A stretch of DNA of 16,067 nt, from positions 1 through 16,067 of the forward strand of contig CAIXFP010000318.1 in the NCBI GenBank assembly GCA_903918705.1. The letters are read 5' to 3'. Source of the stretch: an uncultured Pseudomonadota bacterium (lineage in GTDB: Bacteria; Pseudomonadota; Gammaproteobacteria; Burkholderiales; Thiobacillaceae). Below the pieces are notes generated by a model, which made no database searches, was not told the origin of the DNA, and was given only the letters and a program-made list of their open reading frames with translations. Shown piece by piece: positions 7,523 through 14,318 of this stretch; positions within the stretch are counted from its first letter, which is position 1; each line of letters begins with the position of its first letter. Position numbers and translations under genes: made by a program.

Positions 7523-7554
7523 GGATAGTTCGCCTGGGTTGTTTATGACGGCGC

Positions 7555-7563
7555 ATCATAGCA
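7555..7563 (-). promoter_or_regulatory. Extended -10 promoter for the hfq-like gene
   Basis: On the minus strand the sequence reads TGCTATGAT, an extended -10 (TGn followed by a five-of-six TATAAT match). The expected start of transcription near 7548 gives a leader of about 25 bases before the ATG at 7522. There is no good -35 at 17 bases, which is usual for extended -10 promoters. Confidence 0.4.
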
Positions 7564-7590
7564 TGCACATTTGTCAGCGCTTCACACCGG

Positions 7591-7619
7591 CTTGCAAACC
7601 AGGCCCTTTTCCCTATCTA
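7591..7619 (+). promoter_or_regulatory. Sigma32-like heat-shock promoter for cbpA
   Basis: CTTGCAA at 7591-7597, a 13-base spacer, then CCCTATCTA at 7611-7619. This resembles the sigma32 consensus CTTGAAA-N(11-16)-CCCCATnT, with one mismatch in each half. Initiation near 7626 would leave a leader of about 23 bases before the ATG at 7649. The same bases also make a passable sigma70 site (TTGCAA-N16-TATCTA), so the assignment rests on the C-rich -10 and the nature of the gene. Confidence 0.5.
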
Positions 7620-7648
7620 CGCTACAGGAAAACAGCGATCTTACAGCC

Positions 7649-8566
7649 ATGAAATACAAGGATTATTACCAGATACTCGGCGTGGCGCGGGACGCCAGCA
7701 AGGAAGACATCAAGAAAGCCTATCGCCGCCTCGCGCGCAAATACCACCCGGATGTATCCAAGGAGGCGGGAGCGGAGGAGAAGTTCAAGGACGTGAATGA
7801 GGCCAACGAAGTATTGGGCGATACGGATAAACGCGCCGCCTACGATCAACTTGGCACCGCCTACAGGCCCGGCCAGGACTTTCGGCCGCCACCGGGGTGG
7901 GCGGGTGGTTCTGCCGGCGCTGATTTCGCCGGGGCGGATTTTTCCGATCTCTTCTCGCAACTGTTCGGTGGTCGCAAGCAGGCCGGCGGTCGCCGCCACG
8001 GTTTCCGTGGTGGCGAGGCGATGCCAGGCCAGGACGTGGAGGCCGGGTTGACGTTGACCCTGGAAGAAGCGTTTCACGGCGTGGAAAAACATCTGAGCCT
8101 GTCCGCCCAGGATGGCAACCGGGATGTGAAGTTGCGGGTACCGGCGGGGGCGTTGCCGGGCAAACGCCTGCGCGTCCCCGGCAAGGGACAGCACTCGCCC
8201 TTCGGCGGGCCATCCGGCGACTTGTTCCTGGTGATCCAGATCGCCCCGCACGCGCGCTACCGCCTGGAAGGCCAGGACATTACCCTGGACACCCCGATCA
8301 CCCCCTGGGAGGCGGCTCTGGGCACGGCCATCACGGTTCCGACGCTAAGCGGCAACGTACGCTTGAAAGTGCCGGCGGGAGCGCGTGGCGGCCAGAAGTT
8401 GCGGCTATCGGGGCGCGGCATGCCGGGTTCCGGCGGGGCGGGAAATTTCTATGTGCAGTTGCAGGTCGTGCTGCCCGCGACCCTGAGCGACGCTGAACGG
8501 GCGTTGTATGAGCAACTCGCCCAGGTTTCCAGCTTCGATCCGAGACCGGATTTCCCCAGGGAGTGA
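7649..8566 (+). CDS. cbpA: CbpA-type DnaJ co-chaperone (Hsp40)
   Basis: 305 residues, close to E. coli CbpA (306). A J domain occupies residues 4-70 with the HPD tripeptide (33-35) that stimulates DnaK ATPase. A Gly/Phe/Ala-rich linker follows (74-125, with ADFSDLFSQLFGG). There is no CXXCXGXG zinc finger, which separates it from DnaJ. Two beta-sandwich substrate-binding domains (about 127-200 and 205-275) contain the repeated VPAGA-x-x-G-x-K/R-LR motif (164-175 and 241-252). The ATG at 7649 is followed directly by the J domain; the open frame upstream to 7571 crosses the promoter. The usual partner gene cbpM is absent: a terminator follows 28 bases after the stop. The sigma32-like site suggests heat induction. 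Confidence 0.94.
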   Translation: MKYKDYYQILGVARDASKEDIKKAYRRLARKYHPDVSKEAGAEEKFKDVNEANEVLGDTDKRAAYDQLGTAYRPGQDFRPPPGWAGGSAGADFAGADFSDLFSQLFGGRKQAGGRRHGFRGGEAMPGQDVEAGLTLTLEEAFHGVEKHLSLSAQDGNRDVKLRVPAGALPGKRLRVPGKGQHSPFGGPSGDLFLVIQIAPHARYRLEGQDITLDTPITPWEAALGTAITVPTLSGNVRLKVPAGARGGQKLRLSGRGMPGSGGAGNFYVQLQVVLPATLSDAERALYEQLAQVSSFDPRPDFPRE

Positions 8567-8594
8567 AGGCCAAGCAACTGGCCCACTCGGTGTA

Positions 8595-8617
8595 CCCCCC
8601 CTCGAAACGAGGGGGGG
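8595..8617. terminator. Bidirectional hairpin between cbpA and the parvulin gene
   Basis: Perfect 10-base stem CCCCCCCTCG / CGAGGGGGGG (8595-8604 and 8608-8617) with an AAA loop, lying between two convergent stop codons (8566 and 8622). The position and strength suggest a shared terminator. The downstream tract on either strand is only weakly U-rich. Confidence 0.65.
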
Positions 8618-8621
8618 GTTG

Positions 8622-9455
8622 TTACTCTATCTTGGAGGTGGCAGCCAGTTCCTTGACCAGCTTGGCGATCTGCTGCTGCTGAAGCTGGCCGGCGATGCGG
8701 TTTTTCACCTTGTCGTACTCCGGGAAGTCCAGCTTGCGGGTCTCCTCCATGCGGATGATGTGCCAGCCGAAGCGGGTCTGAACCGGGGTCTTCGTGATCT
8801 CGCCTTTCTTGAGTCCAACCATCGCCTGGGCGAATTCCGGCACCAGATTGGTCGGCAGGATCCAGCCTAGATCGCCGCCGTTTTCAGCCGAGGTGTCCTT
8901 GGAGTCTTTCCTGGCCATTTCCTCGAACTTGGATTTCTTGCCGCTGCCGAGTTTGGCGATGATTTCCCTGGCTTCCTTCTCGCTGCCCACCAGGATATGG
9001 CGTGCGTGGTATTCGACGTCACCCGCCTTGGCCTTGGCGTTGTCGTATTCCGCCTTGATGGTCTCTTCCTTGATCGGGTTGGCGCGCAGGTAGTCGTTGA
9101 TGTAGGCGTCGACCAGCAATTCCTTCCTCTGGAATTCGATGGCGGCCTCCACGGTCGGGTTCTTGTCCAGGCCCTTCTTCACGGCTTCCTGGGCCAAAAG
9201 CACCGTGGTGATCGCGCCATCCTTGATCGCGCCGTCCGCCAGGGCTTCGGGCGGCATGTTGCGCTTCTTCCGGTTCTGATAGATGAAGTTGCCATAAATG
9301 GCCGGGATGGTTTCTCCATTGACCTTGCCCAAAGGCTTGCCGGCCTCGGGGGCGACAACGGCCGGGGTGGCCGGGGCGGTGGCCGGTTCCTCCGCCGCGA
9401 AAACGGGCAGGGCCAAGCAGGCGATCAATAGGGTCAGCAGTCGGGTTTGTTTCAT
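8622..9455 (-). CDS. Periplasmic parvulin-type peptidyl-prolyl cis-trans isomerase
   Basis: 277 residues. A Sec signal peptide is clear (MKQTRLL followed by a hydrophobic core, cleavage expected after VFA at residue 20). An Ala/Pro/Glu-rich linker follows (21-40), then a helical SurA/PrsA-like N-region and a PpiC domain at about 149-238. Visible parvulin landmarks are YHARHILV (149-156), GGDLGW (193-198), FAQAM (208-212) and TRFGWHIIRM (227-236). It would fold or escort exported proteins. The ATG at 9455 is preceded by AGGGA at a good distance and leads straight into the signal peptide; the open frame extending to 9578 overlaps bolA and lacks sense. It lies 76 bases downstream of bolA in the same direction and may be the last gene of the yciB-yciI-bolA transcript. 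Confidence 0.93.
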   Translation of the reverse strand: MKQTRLLTLLIACLALPVFAAEEPATAPATPAVVAPEAGKPLGKVNGETIPAIYGNFIYQNRKKRNMPPEALADGAIKDGAITTVLLAQEAVKKGLDKNPTVEAAIEFQRKELLVDAYINDYLRANPIKEETIKAEYDNAKAKAGDVEYHARHILVGSEKEAREIIAKLGSGKKSKFEEMARKDSKDTSAENGGDLGWILPTNLVPEFAQAMVGLKKGEITKTPVQTRFGWHIIRMEETRKLDFPEYDKVKNRIAGQLQQQQIAKLVKELAATSKIE

Positions 9456-9531
9456 GGGTTTTCCCTGGGTGGATGAAGTGGTTAAGGAGTATTGCCGGAC
9501 CCGCAAGTTCCCCGGCACGGGAACGCCAGCA

Positions 9532-9858
9532 TCAGACGCCAAGTTCGTCGGGCGCCAGGGCTGTGATGGAGAGGGCATGGATGCGGCCCGCCATCAGGTC
9601 GCCCAGGGCCTGGTAGATGGCGCGATGTCGCGCCACGCTGCTTAGTCCGGCGAAGGCGGGGGAAATCAGTGTGAGCTGGTAATGGCCGCCGCCGGATCGG
9701 GCGCCGGCGTGGCCAGCATGCAGGGCGGATTCGTCGATGATCTCGATGTGGGCGGGCGTCAGCGCAGCCAGACGCTGCTTCATTTCACCGACGGTCTTGC
9801 AGGCTATCTCGCGCGCGTTTACCGCGACTTCATTCGGGAGGCCGGGCCGCACGCTCAT
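9532..9858 (-). CDS. bolA: BolA-family protein
   Basis: 108 residues. The BolA fold is recognisable from IEIIDESALHAGH, then GGGHYQLTLIS and FAGLSSVARHRAIYQAL, the family's FxGxxxxxRHRxVYxxL signature, ending in a short helix and ALAPDE. BolA proteins pair with monothiol glutaredoxins to bind [2Fe-2S] clusters, and E. coli BolA is also a DNA-binding regulator of morphology and envelope genes. The ATG at 9858 overlaps the yciI stop by four bases, which favours this start; an internal ATG at 9783 would remove 25 residues that lie before the conserved fold. It sits between yciI and a parvulin gene, an order I recall from other betaproteobacteria. Confidence 0.9.
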   Translation of the reverse strand: MSVRPGLPNEVAVNAREIACKTVGEMKQRLAALTPAHIEIIDESALHAGHAGARSGGGHYQLTLISPAFAGLSSVARHRAIYQALGDLMAGRIHALSITALAPDELGV

Positions 9859-10160
9859 GGCAGCACCTTCCTGAACGGTTTGACGCTGACCCGCGCATAC
9901 ACGCCGGCCGCCACATACGGATCGGCATCGGCCCAGGCTTGTGCGTCCTCCAGACTGGCGAACTCGGCGACGATCAGGCTTCCGGTGAAGCCGGCGGGGC
10001 CGGGGTCGGGGCTGTCGCAGGCCGGGAAGGGGCCGGCCAGAAGCAGGCGTCCGGCTTCCGTGAGGCGTTGCAAACGCGCCAGGTGGTCGGGCCGCGCCGC
10101 CTGCCGGCGCTCCAGGCTATCCTGCTCATCCCAGCCTTCGATGGCGTAGTAGCCGCTCAT
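9855..10160 (-). CDS. yciI: YciI-family protein
   Basis: 101 residues with a ferredoxin-like alpha/beta fold expected. Family features are RPDHLARLQRL near residue 22 with the conserved histidine, a GPFPA turn, SLIVAEFASLEDAQAW in the middle, and ADPYVAAGVY with the conserved Asp-Pro-Tyr. The function is not firmly established; relatives include dehydrochlorinase-like enzymes with a His/Asp pair and dimeric alpha-beta barrel proteins. The ATG at 10160 starts right at the domain and overlaps the yciB stop by four bases. The open frame upstream to 10349 lies inside yciB and is not coding. Downstream, its stop overlaps bolA by four bases. Confidence 0.9.
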   Translation of the reverse strand: MSGYYAIEGWDEQDSLERRQAARPDHLARLQRLTEAGRLLLAGPFPACDSPDPGPAGFTGSLIVAEFASLEDAQAWADADPYVAAGVYARVSVKPFRKVLP

Positions 10161-10801
10161 TCTTCCTCTTCCTTGATATGGCGCGACAAATAGAAGGTCT
10201 GGCCGATGACGAACAACAACATCAGGCCGAGGGAGCCGAACATCTTGAAATTCACCCAGGTGTCGGTGGAGTAGTGCATGGCCACCCACAGATTGGCGAT
10301 ACCCATCAACGTGAAAAAGGCGGCCCATCCGAGATTGAGCCGGCTCCACACCGCATCGGGCAGGACCACGTTTTTCTCCATCATGGAGCGAATCAGATTG
10401 CGTTCAAACAGGATCGGCGCCAGGCCCAGGGACAAAGCGAACAGCCAATACAGCACGGTCGGCTTCCACTTGATGAAGGTTTCATCGTGCAGGAGCAGGG
10501 TGGCGCCGCCGAAAACCACGATCAACACCAGCGAGACCCACAGCATGGTGTCCACCTTGCGGTGGCGTAGCCACACCCAGCCGATCTGGCCGAATGTGGC
10601 GACGATGGCGACCACGGTGGCAAGGAAAACACCGGGCTTGGCGCCGCTGGCCAGGGGTATCCCCAGGGCGGCCAGCCAGGCGGTGGCGCTGGCGGGATTC
10701 TTTTCACCCACCTGGTAGGCGGCGAAGAAAAGAATGATGGGGAACAAGTCGAAGAGAATCTTCACTGGGGAGGAGGTGGATGGCAGGGAGGCGGCGGGCA
10801 T
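10157..10801 (-). CDS. yciB: YciB / septation protein A family inner membrane protein
   Basis: Up to 214 residues with five or six membrane spans. The diagnostic opening KILFDLFPIILFFAAY follows the start; also visible are WKPTVLYWLFAL and a GMGW-like central region (FGQIGWVW). YciB is linked to cell envelope and division integrity in enterobacteria and Shigella (intracellular septation protein A). There are two possible starts: ATG at 10801, giving a 12-residue polar leader, or GTG at 10765, which would begin VKILFDLF as in most homologues. I kept the ATG for the feature, but the GTG is at least as plausible, because with the ATG only 38 bases separate it from the divergent rnm start. It is the first gene of the yciB-yciI-bolA run. 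Confidence 0.92.
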   Translation of the reverse strand: MPAASLPSTSSPVKILFDLFPIILFFAAYQVGEKNPASATAWLAALGIPLASGAKPGVFLATVVAIVATFGQIGWVWLRHRKVDTMLWVSLVLIVVFGGATLLLHDETFIKWKPTVLYWLFALSLGLAPILFERNLIRSMMEKNVVLPDAVWSRLNLGWAAFFTLMGIANLWVAMHYSTDTWVNFKMFGSLGLMLLFVIGQTFYLSRHIKEEEE

Positions 10802-10803
10802 TT

Positions 10804-10812
10804 TGCTATGAT
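10804..10812 (+). promoter_or_regulatory. Extended -10 promoter for rnm operon
   Basis: TGCTATGAT, identical to the element before the hfq-like gene. Transcription from about 10819 gives a 21-base leader to the ATG at 10840. No clear -35 is visible at 17 bases. If used, it excludes the upstream ATG at 10780 as the rnm start. Confidence 0.4.
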
Positions 10813-10839
10813 TGTCGGTCCGCCAACAAGCAAGAATTC

Positions 10840-11670
10840 ATGCCGGTCTACGACCTCCACTGCCATTCCACCGCCTCCGATGGGGTGCTGAGCCCGCGCG
10901 AGCTGGTGCGGCGCGCCGCCGCCCAGGGGGTCGATTATCTGGCGCTCACCGATCACGACGAGCTTTCCGGCCTGATCGACGCGCGGGCCACCGCGTCCGA
11001 ACACGGCATGGAACTGGTGGCGGGCGTGGAAGTTTCCATCACCTGGCGCAACTCCACCGTGCACATCGTCGGCTTGCGCGTCGACCCGGACCACGCGCTG
11101 CTGGCTTGCGGCCTGCAGCAGAATCGCGCCGGCCGCAGCCTGCGCGCCGAACGCATGGCGGAGGAACTCGCGCGTCTGGGCATAGCCGGGGCCCTGGAGG
11201 GGGCTTATGCCTTCGCCAGCAACAAGGCTCTGATCGGCCGCACCCATTTCGCCCGCTTCCTGGTGGAGCGTGGCGTGGTGAAGGACGTTAAAACCGTGTT
11301 CAAGAAGTACCTGGTCAAGGGCAAGCCCGGCTATGTCAACCATGAGTGGGCCAGCCTCCAGGATGCCGTCACCTGGATCCATGCCGCGGGTGGCCAGGCG
11401 GTGCTGGCTCATCCCGGCCGCTACCATTTCGGCCGCGAGCGGATGCGTGATCTGTTGCGGGAATTCAAGGAACTGGGCGGTGACGCCATCGAAGTGGTGA
11501 CCGGCAGCCATACCGCCGATCAGGTGCCGATCTATGCCGACCTGGCGGTGGAGTTTGATTTCCTTGCCTCGGTGGGCTCCGATTTCCATGCGCCCGGGGA
11601 GGGCGGCCGCGAACTGGGCCGCCTCACGCCGCTACCGCTGCGCTGCCGCCCGGTCTGGGAGGCTTGGTAG
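10840..11670 (+). CDS. rnm: PHP-domain 3',5'-nucleoside bisphosphate phosphatase / RNase AM
   Basis: 276 residues. Metal-binding PHP motifs are complete: HCHSTASDG (H7, H9, D14), LTDHDE (D38, H39, D40), GVEVS (E64), H75, THF (H136), LAHPGRY (H191) and GSDFHAP (D248, H250). This is the YciV/TrpH family, with a structure known from Chromobacterium violaceum. E. coli YciV (RNase AM) trims 5' ends of rRNAs and dephosphorylates 3',5'-bisphosphonucleotides. The ATG at 10840 fits the family start; an ATG at 10780 in the same frame has AGGAGG only three bases before it and would add an unrelated 20-residue leader. yciO follows with a two-base gap, the same order as in E. coli, so the two are probably co-transcribed. 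Confidence 0.94.
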   Translation: MPVYDLHCHSTASDGVLSPRELVRRAAAQGVDYLALTDHDELSGLIDARATASEHGMELVAGVEVSITWRNSTVHIVGLRVDPDHALLACGLQQNRAGRSLRAERMAEELARLGIAGALEGAYAFASNKALIGRTHFARFLVERGVVKDVKTVFKKYLVKGKPGYVNHEWASLQDAVTWIHAAGGQAVLAHPGRYHFGRERMRDLLREFKELGGDAIEVVTGSHTADQVPIYADLAVEFDFLASVGSDFHAPGEGGRELGRLTPLPLRCRPVWEAW

Positions 11671-11672
11671 GC

Positions 11673-12299
11673 ATGGCCCGCGTTTTTGAAGTCCACCCCG
11701 ACAACCCGCAGCCGCGCTATCTCGCCGAAGCGGTGAAAATCCTGCGGCAGGGCGGGGTGATGGTCTACCCGACCGATTCCAGCTATGCCATCGGCTGCAT
11801 GCTGGGCAACAAGGACGGCATGGCCGCCATTCGTCTGATCCGCGAGGTCGACGAGAAACACCACTTCACGCTGGTCTGTCGCGATCTCTCGGAAATCGCC
11901 CGCTATGCCCGGGTGGACAACCGCCAATACCGTTTCCTCAAGGCCGCCACGCCGGGCGGCTACACCTTCATCCTCGAAGCCACCCGCGAGGTGCCGCGCC
12001 GCCTGCTGCACCCCAAGCGCAGCACCATCGGCCTGCGCGTGCCGGACCACAAGGTCGTCGCCGCCCTGCTGGAAGTGCTGGACGAACCCATCCTTTCCAT
12101 GACCCTGCAACTTCCCGGCCACGAGTACCCTCTCAACGACCCGGACGACATCATCGATTGTCTGGACAACCGGGTGGACGTGATCCTGACCTGCGGTTTC
12201 TGTGGCATCACTCCCACCACCGTGATCGATCTGTCCGGCCCGGCGCCCGAATTGATCCGCCAGGGCACCGGCGATGCCGTGCGCCTTGGACTGCAATAG
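11673..12299 (+). CDS. yciO: YciO, Sua5/YrdC-family threonylcarbamoyl-AMP synthase-like protein
   Basis: 208 residues, matching E. coli YciO (206). The YrdC-type nucleotide-binding fold is indicated by GGVMVYPTDSSYAIGC (residues 29-44), DEKHHFTLVCRDL, TPGGYTFILEAT and the HPKRSTIGLRVPDH stretch. The paralogue TsaC/Sua5 makes threonylcarbamoyl-AMP for t6A in tRNA; YciO is closely related, with a weaker or different role. The ATG at 11673 is two bases after the rnm stop and follows GGGAGG at a good distance; a TTG at 11664 is in frame but poorer. The stop TAG supplies part of the Shine-Dalgarno of the next gene. Confidence 0.93.
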   Translation: MARVFEVHPDNPQPRYLAEAVKILRQGGVMVYPTDSSYAIGCMLGNKDGMAAIRLIREVDEKHHFTLVCRDLSEIARYARVDNRQYRFLKAATPGGYTFILEATREVPRRLLHPKRSTIGLRVPDHKVVAALLEVLDEPILSMTLQLPGHEYPLNDPDDIIDCLDNRVDVILTCGFCGITPTTVIDLSGPAPELIRQGTGDAVRLGLQ

Positions 12300-12307
12300 G
12301 AACTGCC

Positions 12308-13012
12308 TTGGAACTCAACCTCATTCAGAAAATTTCCGTGTTCGCGCTGCCGGTGCTGTTCGCCATCACCCTGCACGAAGCGGCCCACGGCTACGCGGCA
12401 TTGCGCTTCGGCGACCGCACCGCCTGGATGCTGGGCCGCATCAGCCTGAACCCGATCCGCCACATCGATCTGGTCGGCACCATCATCGTGCCCCTGGCCA
12501 TCCTCCTGATGTCCAAGCTGACCGGCGGAGCCGGCATCCTGTTCGGCTGGGCCAAGCCGGTGCCGGTCAACTTCAGCCATCTGCACCACCCCAAGCAGGA
12601 CATGCTCTGGGTCGCCGCCGCCGGTCCCGGCGCCAATCTGTTGATGGCCCTGATCTGGGCCGGCATGGTCAAGATTGCCCTGGTCCTGCCGGTCTCGGCC
12701 ATCGCCATGCCCCTGGCCTTGATGGGCGCGGCCGGCATCTTCGCCAACGCGGTGCTGATGGCGCTCAACCTGATCCCGCTGCCGCCCCTGGACGGCGGCC
12801 GCATCGCGGTCAGCCTGCTGCCCGCCCACCTGGCCGTTAGGATGGCGCGCATCGAGCCTTATGGCCTGTTCATCATGCTGGGCCTGATGTACCTGGGTGT
12901 ACTGGGCATGATCATGTGGCCGCTGATCCAGGCCATCATCAGCCTCGCCGCCTTCACCTTCGGACTCGATCCGAACAAACTGCTCGCCTTCATTCAAATC
13001 GTCCTCAATTAG
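12308..13012 (+). CDS. Site-2 protease (M50) family intramembrane metalloprotease, TTG start
   Basis: 234 residues, polytopic. The zinc motif HEAAH (H23-E24-x2-H27) lies in the first span, and the third ligand is in NLIPLPPLDGGR (N154 to R165, D162), the M50 LDG motif. There is no PDZ domain, so this is the minimal M50B type and not RseP. Such proteases cut membrane proteins, often anti-sigma factors, but no substrate is visible here. The start is taken as TTG at 12308, eight bases after the yciO stop, with AGGAA (12298-12302) upstream; no ATG fits, and reading further up enters yciO. trpS follows seven bases after the stop, an arrangement that suggests one transcript rnm-yciO-M50-trpS. Confidence 0.9.
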   Translation: MELNLIQKISVFALPVLFAITLHEAAHGYAALRFGDRTAWMLGRISLNPIRHIDLVGTIIVPLAILLMSKLTGGAGILFGWAKPVPVNFSHLHHPKQDMLWVAAAGPGANLLMALIWAGMVKIALVLPVSAIAMPLALMGAAGIFANAVLMALNLIPLPPLDGGRIAVSLLPAHLAVRMARIEPYGLFIMLGLMYLGVLGMIMWPLIQAIISLAAFTFGLDPNKLLAFIQIVLN

Positions 13013-13019
13013 GGAAATC

Positions 13020-14222
13020 ATGTACGCAGACCGCGTCCTTTCCGGCATGCGCCCCACCGGCAGCCTGCACCTCGGCCATTACCACGGCGTCCTGAAAAAC
13101 TGGGTCAGGCTCCAGCACGAATACGAATGCCTGTTCTTCGTCGCCGACTGGCACGCGCTCACCACCCAGTACGACAACCCGCGCGGCATCGAGGAAGCCA
13201 CCTGGCAGATGGTGATCGACTGGCTGGCGGCCGGCGTGGACCCATCCAAGGCCACCCTGTTCATCCAGTCCCAGGTGATCGAGCACGCCGAACTGCATTT
13301 GCTGCTGTCCATGATGACGCCCCTGGGCTGGCTGGAGCGGGTGCCTACCTACAAGGACCAGCAGGAAAAGCTGACCGAGAAGGACCTCTCCACCTACGGC
13401 TTCCTGGGCTACCCCCTGTTGCAATCCGCCGACATCCTGATCTACCGCGCCAACCAGGTGCCGGTGGGCGAGGACCAGGTGCCCCACATCGAGTTTGCCC
13501 GGGAAATCGCGCGCCGCTTCAACCACCTCTATGGCAAGGAGCCCGGCTACGAGGAAAAGGCCGAGGCGGCGGTGAAAAAGCTGGGAGCCAAGAAGGCCAA
13601 GCTCTACCAGGAACTGCGCACCCGCTACCAGCAAGGTGGCGACGAGGCGGCGCTGGAGTCCGCCCGCGCGCTGCTGGGCGAAACCCAGAACCTGAGCCTG
13701 GGCGACAAGGAGCGACTCTATGGTTTCCTCGAAGGCGGCGGCAAGATGATCCTCACCGAACCGGACGCCCTGCTCACGGTGGCCTCGAAAATGCCCGGCC
13801 TGGACGGCCAGAAGATGTCCAAGTCCTACCACAACACCATTTCCCTGCGGGAAGACCCGGACCAGGTGGGCAAGAAGATCCGCACCATGCGCACCGACCC
13901 GGCCCGCGGCCTGCGCACCGATCCGGGCGATCCGGAAAAATGCCCGGTCTGGCAGTTCCATCTGGTTTATTCCGGCGACGAGGTGCGCGCCTGGGTGCAG
14001 CAAGGTTGCCGCAGTGCCGGCATCGGCTGCCTGGAATGCAAGCAGCAGGTGATCGACGCGGTGCTGCAGGAGTTGGCGCCGATCCAGGAGCGTGCCCGCT
14101 CCTACACCGAAGAGCCGGACGTGGTGAAGAACATCATCGCCGACGGCTGTGAAAAAGCCCGCGATCTGGCCCGGGAGACCATGCGCGACGTACGCGAGGC
14201 CATGGGCCTGAATTACGGCTGA
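13020..14222 (+). CDS. trpS: Tryptophanyl-tRNA synthetase with insertion and Fe-S-type cysteine motif
   Basis: 400 residues; the typical bacterial enzyme has about 330. Class I signatures are present: GSLHLGH (HIGH motif, H17-H20) and GQKMSKS (265-269). It charges tRNA-Trp with tryptophan. Residues about 176-246, rich in Lys/Glu/Ala, form an insertion between the Rossmann core (VGEDQVPHIEFAREI, 149-163) and the KMSKS region. Four cysteines in the C-terminal domain, C308, C330, C337 and C340, are spaced C-x21-C-x6-C-x2-C, nearly the C-x22-C-x6-C-x2-C that binds [4Fe-4S] in Thermotoga maritima TrpRS. The ATG at 13020 follows AGGGA, which overlaps the upstream stop. It is the last gene of the plus-strand run and converges on the 78-residue gene. 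Confidence 0.96.
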   Translation: MYADRVLSGMRPTGSLHLGHYHGVLKNWVRLQHEYECLFFVADWHALTTQYDNPRGIEEATWQMVIDWLAAGVDPSKATLFIQSQVIEHAELHLLLSMMTPLGWLERVPTYKDQQEKLTEKDLSTYGFLGYPLLQSADILIYRANQVPVGEDQVPHIEFAREIARRFNHLYGKEPGYEEKAEAAVKKLGAKKAKLYQELRTRYQQGGDEAALESARALLGETQNLSLGDKERLYGFLEGGGKMILTEPDALLTVASKMPGLDGQKMSKSYHNTISLREDPDQVGKKIRTMRTDPARGLRTDPGDPEKCPVWQFHLVYSGDEVRAWVQQGCRSAGIGCLECKQQVIDAVLQELAPIQERARSYTEEPDVVKNIIADGCEKARDLARETMRDVREAMGLNYG

Positions 14223-14255
14223 CCTTCCTCGTCTCGCGCCACCCCCGATGCGGCA

Positions 14256-14302
14256 ACCCGGCGGCGGGATACGGCCGCGCTGGCGCTTTGCCCCGCCGGG
14301 GT
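14256..14302. terminator. Imperfect GC-rich hairpin between trpS and the convergent small gene
   Basis: ACCCGGCGG (14256-14264) can pair with CCGCCGGGGT (14293-14302): nine base pairs with one bulged G, and a 28-base loop that has its own pairing potential. It lies in the 96-base gap between convergent stops. No U-run follows, so it may only slow polymerase or protect RNA ends. Confidence 0.25.
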
Positions 14303-14318
14303 GAGCGCGCGGAGCCGG

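Noticed and set aside
10771..10782. AGGAGG plus ATG as the real start of rnm
   Set aside because: The spacing is only three bases, the 20-residue leader is not family-like, and the extended -10 lies downstream of it. The motif is the complement of the yciB 5' end.
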